A stretch of DNA of 7,960 nt from JALOAT01 sp050179875. GTDB lineage: Bacteria > Pseudomonadota > Gammaproteobacteria > Thiohalomonadales > Thiohalomonadaceae. The stretch spans positions 1-7,960 of the forward strand of contig JBFXES010000145.1 in assembly GCA_050179875.1 (NCBI GenBank), read 5' to 3'. Shown here one piece after another: positions 1-5,169 of this stretch. Position 1 is the stretch's first letter; every line of letters starts with the position of its first letter. Under the pieces are notes generated by a model, which saw only the letters and a program-made list of their open reading frames with translations, made no database searches and was not told the origin of the DNA. A program made the position numbers and the translations under genes.

Positions 1-732
1 CACGGCTACGTTGACGCCATCGGTGCTGTCCATGAGGTTGCCGAATATTTCCTGCACGACGTCGAGGCGTGTCTTGCTGATGGTGGAATGGTTATGCCGA
101 TAGTTGAGATAGTTACCTGAATAAATGGTGTAACTGGAACCAGTGTTGTTCCATTTGATGGCCTTGTTTGTACCCGTGGCCCAAGGGCCGGAGCTCCCGT
201 TGGCGGGATACACGCGCGAGTCGCCATCAGTTTCGCCGTGGATACCCCAATCCGCCTGGCATTCGAGGTTGCCCCTCACGCTCGATGAGAACGTGATCCA
301 CTTCTTGCTCTTGCTGCTGCTGTTCCACATCCACTTCTTGCTCTTGCTGCTGCTGTTCCACATGGCCATTCGGCTTCCCGAATAATACCCTGTGGAATTC
401 AACGCCTCGGAGGACGCCTTACACTTGTTGGCACTCGCGCTGACGTAGTTGTCGGTATTACAGGAGGGCGGCTTGCCTGTCGCACTCCAATAGACACGAT
501 CAGTCCGGCAGCTGCCGCTATAGGTGGTGCCGGGGTCATACGCCACCTGTGTATTCTCGACGACACTGGCCATACTGCCGGAGGTGTCGATGATGAAGAC
601 GATGTTGGGCTGCGCCACGGTCTGGCCGAGGTTGCCGCCCAAGTAGATTTCCGTGTCGTCGCTATAGGCTGCGGGCACGAAGGCAAGCGTGGCGGCGATG
701 GCCGCGCTCGCAGAATGCTTGAGCCAGCTCAT
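1..732 (-). CDS. pilY1: PilY1, type IV pilus tip adhesin/assembly protein, N-terminal 244 residues (partial)
   Basis: The reading frame is open from the ATG at 732 to the left edge, so only the N-terminus is present; family members usually exceed 1000 residues. Residues 1-24 form a Sec signal peptide ending PAAYS. Residues 43-56 (NIVFIIDTSGSMAS) are a von Willebrand factor A strand with the DxSxS metal-binding (MIDAS) motif at D49, S51 and S53. The stretch from about 115 (TGYYSG...W) and the tail DVVQEIFGNLMDSTDGVNVAV are typical of PilY1. In known systems PilY1 sits at the pilus tip with the minor pilins, opposes retraction, and takes part in adhesion and surface sensing; the calcium-binding beta-propeller lies in the C-terminal part not seen here. 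A GGGGAG ribosome binding site lies 7 bases before the start. Unusual: residues 125-146 hold an exact 11-residue tandem duplication. The gene is last in the visible pilus operon, 96 bases after its neighbour. Confidence 0.93.
   Translation of the reverse strand, partial: MSWLKHSASAAIAATLAFVPAAYSDDTEIYLGGNLGQTVAQPNIVFIIDTSGSMASVVENTQVAYDPGTTYSGSCRTDRVYWSATGKPPSCNTDNYVSASANKCKASSEALNSTGYYSGSRMAMWNSSSKSKKWMWNSSSKSKKWITFSSSVRGNLECQADWGIHGETDGDSRVYPANGSSGPWATGTNKAIKWNNTGSSYTIYSGNYLNYRHNHSTISKTRLDVVQEIFGNLMDSTDGVNVAV
297..363. repeat. Exact 33-bp tandem duplication inside pilY1
   Basis: Two adjacent 33-base copies (297-329 and 330-362) are identical. On the coding strand each encodes WNSSSKSKKWM or its permutation, giving residues 125-135 and 136-146, with the second copy running on into ITFSSS. 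The unit is a multiple of three, so a change in copy number would keep the frame and only lengthen a Lys/Ser/Trp-rich segment just after the VWA MIDAS strand. The perfect identity at synonymous positions suggests a recent slippage or recombination event. Confidence 0.95.
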
Positions 733-760
733 GACGATTCTCCCCTGATTGCTTGTTGCT

Positions 761-789
761 GTTATCCAACGCACCCGTTGAAACGGCAA
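761..789 (-). promoter_or_regulatory. Candidate sigma-70 promoter for pilY1
   Basis: On the minus strand TTGCCG (784-789) and GATAAC (761-766) are separated by exactly 17 bases; each hexamer matches 4 of 6 consensus positions. A 12-base inverted repeat, CCGTTTCAACGG (775-786), overlaps the -35 box and spacer and could be an operator. A transcript would begin near 754, leaving a leader of about 20 bases with the GGGGAG ribosome binding site. Prediction from pattern only. Confidence 0.4.
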
Positions 790-819
790 GTTCTTTCCGA
801 CCTGTGGAGTCTGTAGTCC

Positions 820-828
820 GACGAACGG
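820..828 (-). promoter_or_regulatory. AlgR-box-like 9-mer upstream of pilY1
   Basis: Directly after the stop codon of the small upstream gene the minus strand reads CCGTTCGTC, identical to the core of the AlgR-binding sites described for the P. aeruginosa algD promoter. AlgR is known to control the fimU-pilVWXY1Y2E operon there. A single short match is weak: a 9-mer has roughly a 6% chance of occurring somewhere in a window this size, and near matches (CCGTTCG) occur elsewhere. Confidence 0.3.
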
Positions 829-1131
829 CTACATGATGATGCGGGTTATCGCCTTGGTCTCCAGGTCATAGATCACCGTAGCGCCCTTCCGGGCACGCTG
901 TCGTGCCTCCTGAAGAGTAATGGGCTTGCCGTCGAGGTAGGCCCGCGTGTTCTCATCAATGTACAGGGAAGGGCAAACGTCACATTCCGGGATGTGAACT
1001 TTGCCCCGGCCGTTGTCGCCCAGCAGCAGTTCGACGTATGCACTTTCCACCGCGTCCTCTATGTACTTGACCTGGCCGTGGGCGCCGAATGCGGCTAGTG
1101 CGAAAACGACAATTGCAAGAATCTTGTTCAT
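829..1131 (-). CDS. Small secreted CxxC protein of unknown function within the pilus operon
   Basis: This 100-residue protein begins with a signal peptide (MNKILAIVVFALAAFGAHG, cleavage about residue 19-20), so it is probably periplasmic. The mature part is about 80 residues with one CxxC pair (C50-D-V-C53) in the context HIPECDVCPS, then a segment DENTRAYLDGKPI, a short basic helix (LQEARQRARKG) and a beta-like end (ATVIYDLETKAITRIIM). The layout suggests a small beta-rich fold with a disulfide or metal pair. I do not recognise a named family. The start is supported by GAGGTAAGAG a few bases upstream and a 16-base gap from the end of pilX, so it is cotranscribed with the minor pilins. In P. 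aeruginosa no gene lies between pilX and pilY1 (the small PilY2 follows pilY1), so this could be a lineage-specific chaperone or accessory for pilin or PilY1 export. That role is inference. Confidence 0.82.
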   Translation of the reverse strand: MNKILAIVVFALAAFGAHGQVKYIEDAVESAYVELLLGDNGRGKVHIPECDVCPSLYIDENTRAYLDGKPITLQEARQRARKGATVIYDLETKAITRIIM

Positions 1132-1147
1132 GGCTCTTACCTCGTCC

Positions 1148-1699
1148 TCATAATGGGCAGCCTGTCTGTTTCCAGATGTAATAAACCCTCTGGACGTGAT
1201 TTGCGCTCATGTTTGCGGCGTCCAGGGTGCTGATGGCATTGACGTTGAAATAGTGGCCGACGAACCCGTCGCTGACGTCTAGGGAGTATCCCACTACACC
1301 ACTGCTAGTCTCCCCAAGGTAACTTACGGCCACATCAGTCAATATCTGTAACGCCTCAGAAGGGCTGTAGTCGAGGCCGTTCAAGGCAGCTGTGCCATTG
1401 CACGTGGTCGATGCGGCAGCGAGAACGTCCTCGGCTTCGTCGTAGTTCGGGTTGGCTACAGGCTGTCCATCGGGGTCGGCATTATCCTTGCGGGCAAGAT
1501 TGAGAATGCGCGCGATGCCCGATTCTGCGCCCTGGAATACAGCATCGGAAAACTGGAAACTGCGAGCCATCCGTTCCTCGAGAGTGACGACCGAAAGTGC
1601 GGAGACCGACAGAATGGTGAGCACCAGCAGTATCATGAGGATTACCATCAAAACGGCGCCTCTCTGGCTTCCTGCAATTTGTGACTGTCGGGTGTTCAT
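1148..1699 (-). CDS. pilX: PilX-type type IV pilus minor pilin
   Basis: A 183-residue minor pilin. The prepilin leader ends in QRG (residues 12-14) and is followed by a long hydrophobic helix (AVLMVILMILLVLTILSVSAL, about 15-35) and the hallmark TLEERMA (39-45), which is diagnostic of PilX; AESG and ILNLA follow. Mature position 5 is V19 rather than Glu, consistent with the GspK-like group of tip pilins. The start at 1699 is preferred over further upstream in-frame ATGs because the leader fits and the ATG overlaps the stop of pilW as ATGA, a sign of coupled translation. C96 and the near-terminal C181 could form a disulfide. In known systems PilX joins PilV, PilW and FimU in the complex that primes pilus assembly and carries PilY1. 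Confidence 0.92.
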   Translation of the reverse strand: MNTRQSQIAGSQRGAVLMVILMILLVLTILSVSALSVVTLEERMARSFQFSDAVFQGAESGIARILNLARKDNADPDGQPVANPNYDEAEDVLAAASTTCNGTAALNGLDYSPSEALQILTDVAVSYLGETSSGVVGYSLDVSDGFVGHYFNVNAISTLDAANMSANHVQRVYYIWKQTGCPL

Positions 1700-2259
1700 T
1701 GGACATTCCGCAACGGGATGGTGGTAACGAACGTGCGAGTGAATCCGAGATCGGGATCGATGGCCGTAAGGGTGAGGCGCACGGATACGATGCGATTGGC
1801 CCCCGGCGCGAGCACGTAGCGTTCGGCTTCGCGATCGTCGTCCGTGTCCTCGCCGTACACGAAGGTCATGGCCTGGATACCGTCGACAAGGGGTATGCCG
1901 TTGCACGTCAGACTCGTGTCTGTCACGGTGTATGTCTTGACGATGGTGCCCGCTCCCAGATTGCCCTCGCAGTCGGGTCCCTGCAATCGAGCCGCCAGGC
2001 TCGTGTCGTTGGTATTGGCGACATCGAACGGATCGAACCCGTCAGGGAATCCGGCCATTGACAAATCGGAACGCAACAGATCGATGGCAAAACGCGCATT
2101 CTCCTGCAGGCGGGCCAGATTGTTCTGGATACGATAGGTTTCGCGATTGCTGATGAATATCTGACTGACGCCGGCAAGGAGTATGAGACTGATCACCATC
2201 GCGACCATGAGTTCGACGAGGGTGATACCTTTTTGCCGTGGCGAGATCGTTGTTTTCAT
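1696..2259 (-). CDS. pilW: PilW-type type IV pilus minor pilin
   Basis: 187 residues. The class III signal RQKG (8-11) precedes mature ITLVELMVAMVISLILLAGV; mature position 1 is Ile rather than Phe and E16 is the conserved Glu5. RETYRIQNNLARLQENARFAIDLL (about 39-62) and DLSMAGF are characteristic of PilW/GspJ-like pilins. The segment VYGEDTDDDREAERYV corresponds to the usual PilW motif YGxDTDxDGxxD, a calcium-loop-like element, but with Arg where Gly is normal. The protein is shorter than many PilW proteins, which exceed 250 residues by my recollection. The start overlaps the pilV stop by four bases (ATGA) and the end overlaps pilX in the same way. It is expected to be inserted in the inner membrane, cleaved by PilD and used in the pilus-priming complex. 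Confidence 0.9.
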   Translation of the reverse strand: MKTTISPRQKGITLVELMVAMVISLILLAGVSQIFISNRETYRIQNNLARLQENARFAIDLLRSDLSMAGFPDGFDPFDVANTNDTSLAARLQGPDCEGNLGAGTIVKTYTVTDTSLTCNGIPLVDGIQAMTFVYGEDTDDDREAERYVLAPGANRIVSVRLTLTAIDPDLGFTRTFVTTIPLRNVQ

Positions 2260-2813
2260 GGAACCACCGTTATATCGACAGTGGGGTTCAAGTCGACATT
2301 GTTCCGTGACTCTGTCCACGACACAGTGATTCGATACAGGGAACCGTCCGGGCAGCCCACATCGAGACACTCGACTCTGATGGTCCCTCCGGGGAGCAGG
2401 GTACCCACGCTGTTCGCCCCGCAGGCTACCGCGGCAAAGTCGAAGACGGCCATTTGCTGTGGGCTGCACGCAATGCCGCCCGGACCACAGTTGGGAATAC
2501 CATTACAATTGAAGCCGGCTGAGCTGAGATTGCTGAAGTAGTCGATGTTGTCGAGACCATCGATGCTGCCGTCATCGTTGGTATCGCGGAAATCGTCGTT
2601 GGCACTTCCCGGATTGGCGTGCATGCGCTCGGCCAGGTCGTTGGCGATGGCGATGGCCTGTCCCCGGAACGAGGTGCTGCCGCTGCTGATCAATCCCACC
2701 ATTTGCATGCCGGCAAGCCCGAGCAGGCCGACGGACAGAATAACGAGCGCGATCATGACCTCCATCAGGGTGAAGCCGCGTGCGCCATGAGGAGGTGGTT
2801 GGATCAGGGACAT
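2256..2813 (-). CDS. pilV: PilV-type type IV pilus minor pilin with an EF-hand-like loop
   Basis: 185 residues. The prepilin peptidase site is ARG|FTLMEVM (G13/F14), with Glu5 at E18 and the family signature ALVILSVGLLGLAGMQ (22-37). GQAIAIANDLAERMHANP (51-68) is also typical of PilV. Residues 77-88 read DTNDDGSIDGLD, matching the EF-hand/dockerin calcium loop with ligands at D77, N79, D81, D85 and D88, Gly at loop position 6 and Ile at 8. Six cysteines follow (C103, C109, C116, C131, C149, C154), allowing up to three disulfides after export. The start is supported by AGAGG seven bases upstream; the gene overlaps the end of fimT by 10 bases and the start of pilW by 4. It belongs to the pilus-priming minor pilin set. 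Confidence 0.93.
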   Translation of the reverse strand: MSLIQPPPHGARGFTLMEVMIALVILSVGLLGLAGMQMVGLISSGSTSFRGQAIAIANDLAERMHANPGSANDDFRDTNDDGSIDGLDNIDYFSNLSSAGFNCNGIPNCGPGGIACSPQQMAVFDFAAVACGANSVGTLLPGGTIRVECLDVGCPDGSLYRITVSWTESRNNVDLNPTVDITVVP

Positions 2814-3265
2814 GGGACGGCCTCTACACTAATGCGCCCTGTGGGTGAAACGGTGATTTGCCGGCCCTGTTCGCCGTTGCGGTCATCGCACATTGCCAGG
2901 GTATCGCTCGGGCCGGTGATGCGGCCGTTGGGTTGATAGGTGAATGTGAACGTGTCGTTGTTTGCAGTAAATGTGGTCGCCGGATGCAGCGCCGGGACAA
3001 CACGTACTACGTTGCCACCGGCATCGGTTACCTCCCAGCCTTGCGTCCAGTCGTCGTCGATGGCCTCGACGGTGAAGTTCTGCCGACGATTGATGGCCTC
3101 GTTGCGCGCGAAGTTCATGGAAGTGACGAACATGTTTACCTGCGCCGTCAGGCGATTACTTTTCGCCATGTTGATGAAAGCGGGGACGGCTACACGCAGC
3201 AGGATGGCCGCCACCGCCAGGGTGATCATCAACTCGACGAGGGTGAAACCGGCAGCTTTTTTCAT
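2804..3265 (-). CDS. fimT: FimT/FimU-type (GspH-like) type IV pilus minor pilin
   Basis: 153 residues. The very short leader MKKAAG is cleaved before FTLVELMITLAVAAILL (F7 = mature position 1, E11 = Glu5). The GspH/FimT pattern continues with AVPAFINM, NRLTAQVNMFVTSMNFARNEAINRR and a beta-rich C-terminal half (TFTYQPNGRI, QITVSPTGRISVE). A charged residue, R24, falls in the hydrophobic helix at mature position 18, where family members usually have a small or aliphatic residue. C125 and C152 could form a disulfide. P. aeruginosa has both fimT and fimU at this place; only one GspH-type gene is present here, so it probably fills the FimU role (core minor pilin). A possible FimT-like DNA-binding role cannot be excluded. 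It is the first gene of the minor pilin operon. Confidence 0.9.
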   Translation of the reverse strand: MKKAAGFTLVELMITLAVAAILLRVAVPAFINMAKSNRLTAQVNMFVTSMNFARNEAINRRQNFTVEAIDDDWTQGWEVTDAGGNVVRVVPALHPATTFTANNDTFTFTYQPNGRITGPSDTLAMCDDRNGEQGRQITVSPTGRISVEAVPCP

Positions 3266-3445
3266 GGCTCTCGTATAACACCAATCGGAAGGTGAGGCCC
3301 GTACTGGCCGATGAGCGGTCCGAAGCGGCCGACGAGTGGCACTAGGGGCGGGTGCCTGTAATGTCGGTTATCATAGGTTTCGTGATCTTCCCCGCACCGC
3401 GACCCGCGTCACAGCAGACGGGTCGCCAGCCACGGTGTATCCGAG
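3266..3445. promoter_or_regulatory. Intergenic control region between divergent fimT and thiO
   Basis: These 180 bases must hold the promoters for the leftward pilus operon and rightward thiO. I see no convincing sigma-70 or sigma-54 promoter. The best -10-like element is TATCAT (3369-3374, plus) / TATGAT (3370-3375, minus), without a matching -35 on either strand. Neither gene has a strong Shine-Dalgarno: GAGAG precedes fimT and only a weak purine run precedes thiO. Confidence 0.45.
3306..3339. repeat. Two 13-bp direct repeats spaced 21 bp, possible tandem regulator sites
   Basis: GGCCGATGAGCGG (3306-3318) and GGCCGACGAGTGG (3327-3339) match at 11 of 13 positions and begin 21 bases apart, two helical turns, placing them on the same face of the DNA. 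They lie 41 to 74 bases before the fimT start, where a response-regulator dimer or two protomers could act. Regulator unknown. Confidence 0.4.
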
Positions 3446-4537
3446 ATGAACCGAGATTTCGTCATTGGGGGCGGCCTCCTGGGCATGCTCACCGCCCGCG
3501 AACTGGCGCTCGCCGGGCGTTCCGTCGTGCTGCTCGATCGCAACGACGTCGGCCGTGAGTCCTCCTGGGCCGGCGGCGGGATCCTCTCGCCCCTGCACCC
3601 CTGGCGCTATCCCGACGCGGTCACGCAGCTGGCGCGCTGGAGCCAGCAACATTACGAAAAACTCGCCCGCGAGCTGGCGCAAAACACCGGCATCGATCCG
3701 CAATGGACCCGCAGCGGCCTGCTGTGGCTGAGTACGGGGGAGAAGGCGGAAGCCCTGGCCTGGGCCGCGCAGGAAGGCTACGACCTTACCCTGCTGCAGG
3801 GCGAGCGCGCGGTGCGCGAGTGCGAGCCGGCGGTGGCGCCGGGGTTCGATGAGGCCCTGTTCCTGGGTTCCGTGGCCCAGGTGCGCAACCCGCGCCTGCT
3901 CCAGGCCGCGCGTGCGGAATTGCTGCGCCTGGGCGTGGAGATCCGCGAGTCCGTGGAGGTGCAGGGCTTCGTCAGCCGCGACGGGCGCCTGAAGGCCCTG
4001 GTCACCGCCCAGGGCGAACTGGCCGCGGAGCAGGCCGTGGTGGCGGCGGGCGCCTGGAGCGGCCGTCTGCTGGCGGATACCGGGCTGAAGCTGCCCGTGA
4101 AGCCGGTGCGGGGTCAGATGCTGCTGTTCAAGGCCGAGCCCGGGCTCCTGACCCGCATGGTCATGCACCAGGACCGCTACGTCATCCCGCGCCGCGACGG
4201 CCGGATCCTGGCCGGCTCCACGGTGGAGGACACCGGTTTCGAGAAGCAGACCACGCCAGAGGCCCTTTCCGAGCTAAAAGCTGCGGCCTGTGCCATGGTC
4301 CCGGCCCTGGAGCGCTTCCCCATCGAACACCATTGGGCCGGCCTGCGGCCGGGCTCCCCCACGGGCATCCCCTACGTGGGCGAGCACCCCCATTTCGGCG
4401 GGCTGTACGTGAACGCCGGCCATTTCCGCAACGGCGTGGTGCTGGGGCTGGCCTCCACCCGCCTGCTGGCCGACCTCATGCTGGGGCGCTCTCCCATCCT
4501 GGACCCGGGTCCCTATGCCCCGGTACCGAATACGTAG
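3446..4537 (+). CDS. thiO: FAD-dependent glycine oxidase ThiO (D-amino-acid oxidase family)
   Basis: 363 residues, the usual size for ThiO. The N-terminal Rossmann motif GGGLLG (G8, G10, G13) and D31 at the end of the second strand bind the FAD ADP part. SWAGGGILSP (40-49) is the flavin-contacting loop typical of ThiO. Near the C-terminus GLRPGSPTGIPYVG (299-312) and GHFRNGVVLG (325-334) carry R301 and R328, which appear to correspond to the substrate-carboxylate arginines R302 and R329 of Bacillus subtilis glycine oxidase. The enzyme oxidises glycine with O2 to iminoglycine plus H2O2, giving the precursor for the thiamine thiazole ring; it acts in the cytoplasm. No thiS/thiG or TPP riboswitch is visible nearby. 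A related oxidase gene (PA4548) borders fimT in P. aeruginosa. A broader sarcosine or D-amino acid oxidase role is the main alternative. Confidence 0.85.
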   Translation: MNRDFVIGGGLLGMLTARELALAGRSVVLLDRNDVGRESSWAGGGILSPLHPWRYPDAVTQLARWSQQHYEKLARELAQNTGIDPQWTRSGLLWLSTGEKAEALAWAAQEGYDLTLLQGERAVRECEPAVAPGFDEALFLGSVAQVRNPRLLQAARAELLRLGVEIRESVEVQGFVSRDGRLKALVTAQGELAAEQAVVAAGAWSGRLLADTGLKLPVKPVRGQMLLFKAEPGLLTRMVMHQDRYVIPRRDGRILAGSTVEDTGFEKQTTPEALSELKAAACAMVPALERFPIEHHWAGLRPGSPTGIPYVGEHPHFGGLYVNAGHFRNGVVLGLASTRLLADLMLGRSPILDPGPYAPVPNT

Positions 4538-4564
4538 ACTCCCTATAAGCCACTGCACTATACT
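4535..4564 (+). promoter_or_regulatory. Candidate promoter for the Fur-family gene
   Basis: TAGACT (4535-4540, starting at the thiO stop codon) and TATACT (4559-4564) are separated by 18 bases and match the sigma-70 boxes at 4 of 6 and 5 of 6 positions. Transcription would start about 4570-4572, exactly at the proposed ATG (4572), which has no Shine-Dalgarno. This implies a leaderless mRNA. Confidence 0.5.
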
Positions 4565-4571
4565 GCGCCAC

Positions 4572-4997
4572 ATGCACCAGTATGCTGATTTACTTGGCAA
4601 ACAAGAGGTTGTCACCAAGCTGCAGGCAAAGGGCATCACTCCCACCGCCCAGCGGCTGGTGATCGGGCAGGTCTTGTTCGCCCGTCCGCAACACCTCTCC
4701 GCCGAGCAGGTGCTGGAACTGGTGAACACCGCAGACACCCACGTCTCCAAGGCCACGGTGTACAACACCCTCAACCTGTTCGCCCGCTCCGGTCTCATCC
4801 GCGAAGTCATCGTGGACCCGACCAAGATCTTCTACGATTCCAACACCACTCCCCATCACCACATGTTCGCCATCGACACGGGCGTGCTTTCCGATCTCCC
4901 GTGCGATCAGTTCCAGGTGAGCGGCATGCCCGAACTCCCGCCCGACATCACCGTGGTCGGACTGGACGTGGTGCTGCGGGTGCGCTCGACGAACTAG
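4572..4997 (+). CDS. Fur-superfamily transcriptional regulator, Irr-like
   Basis: 141 residues. The N-terminal winged helix covers roughly residues 10-85: GITPTAQRLVIGQVLF (21-36), HLSAEQVLELV and the recognition-helix region HVSKATVYNTLNLFARSGLI (57-76), all standard for Fur. The C-terminal dimerisation domain has FYDSNTTPHHHMFAIDTG (87-104) with a triple histidine at 95-97 and then LPELP-type text (GMPELPPDITVVGLDVVLRVR). There are no CxxC pairs for structural zinc; C111 is the only cysteine. This HHH pattern and ending resemble Irr, the heme- and iron-responsive regulator of alphaproteobacteria, more than Fur, Zur or PerR. No GCPWHD-like heme motif is present. A longer start at 4515 would overlap thiO and add a tail unlike the family, so 4572 is preferred. 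It follows thiO by 34 bases. Target genes cannot be deduced. Confidence 0.83.
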   Translation: MHQYADLLGKQEVVTKLQAKGITPTAQRLVIGQVLFARPQHLSAEQVLELVNTADTHVSKATVYNTLNLFARSGLIREVIVDPTKIFYDSNTTPHHHMFAIDTGVLSDLPCDQFQVSGMPELPPDITVVGLDVVLRVRSTN

Positions 4998-5005
4998 CGT
5001 CGTCG

Positions 5006-5034
5006 TTGTTTCATACCGGCCGTTTCTTTATACT
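5006..5034 (+). promoter_or_regulatory. Promoter of the tRNA-Thr gene
   Basis: TTGTTT (5006-5011) and TATACT (5029-5034) are 17 bases apart. The following CCGCG is a GC-rich discriminator, as in stable-RNA promoters under stringent control. The start is predicted near 5041, a few bases before the mature tRNA at 5046. Confidence 0.7.
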
Positions 5035-5045
5035 CCGCGTTCCTC

Positions 5046-5121
<76 letters not shown>

Positions 5122-5138
5122 ACTATGACAGTCCGATC

Positions 5139-5162
5139 AAGCCCGCCTTGCGCGGGCTTTTT
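5139..5162 (+). terminator. Intrinsic terminator after tRNA-Thr
   Basis: An 8-bp perfect stem, AAGCCCGC (5139-5146) with GCGGGCTT (5152-5159), a five-base loop and a T run (5158-5162). It lies 17 bases after the tRNA. It may also serve the convergent lipoprotein gene, whose stop is at 5170, though the minus-strand T run is only TT. Confidence 0.85.
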
Positions 5163-5169
5163 CGCGATC

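Noticed and set aside
1700..1906. N-terminal extension of pilX (and likewise of pilW at 2260-2469)
   Set aside because: The extensions lie within the neighbouring pilin genes, are Arg-rich shadow sequence, and would bury the prepilin leader that must be N-terminal.
3337..3355. Sigma-54 promoter (TGGCAC followed by TGC)
   Set aside because: The GG-to-GC spacing is 14 bases instead of the required 10, so the match is accidental.
3266..3445. TPP riboswitch upstream of thiO
   Set aside because: No THI-box-like conserved segments were seen in the 180 bases before thiO.
3371..4168. A 265-codon minus-strand frame opposite thiO
   Set aside because: It is antisense to a clear FAD-dependent oxidase, and its composition is typical of a shadow frame.
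4515..4571. Upstream start for the Fur-family gene
   Set aside because: It would overlap thiO, has no Shine-Dalgarno, and would add 19 residues unlike the family N-terminus. The promoter at 4535-4564 would lie inside it.
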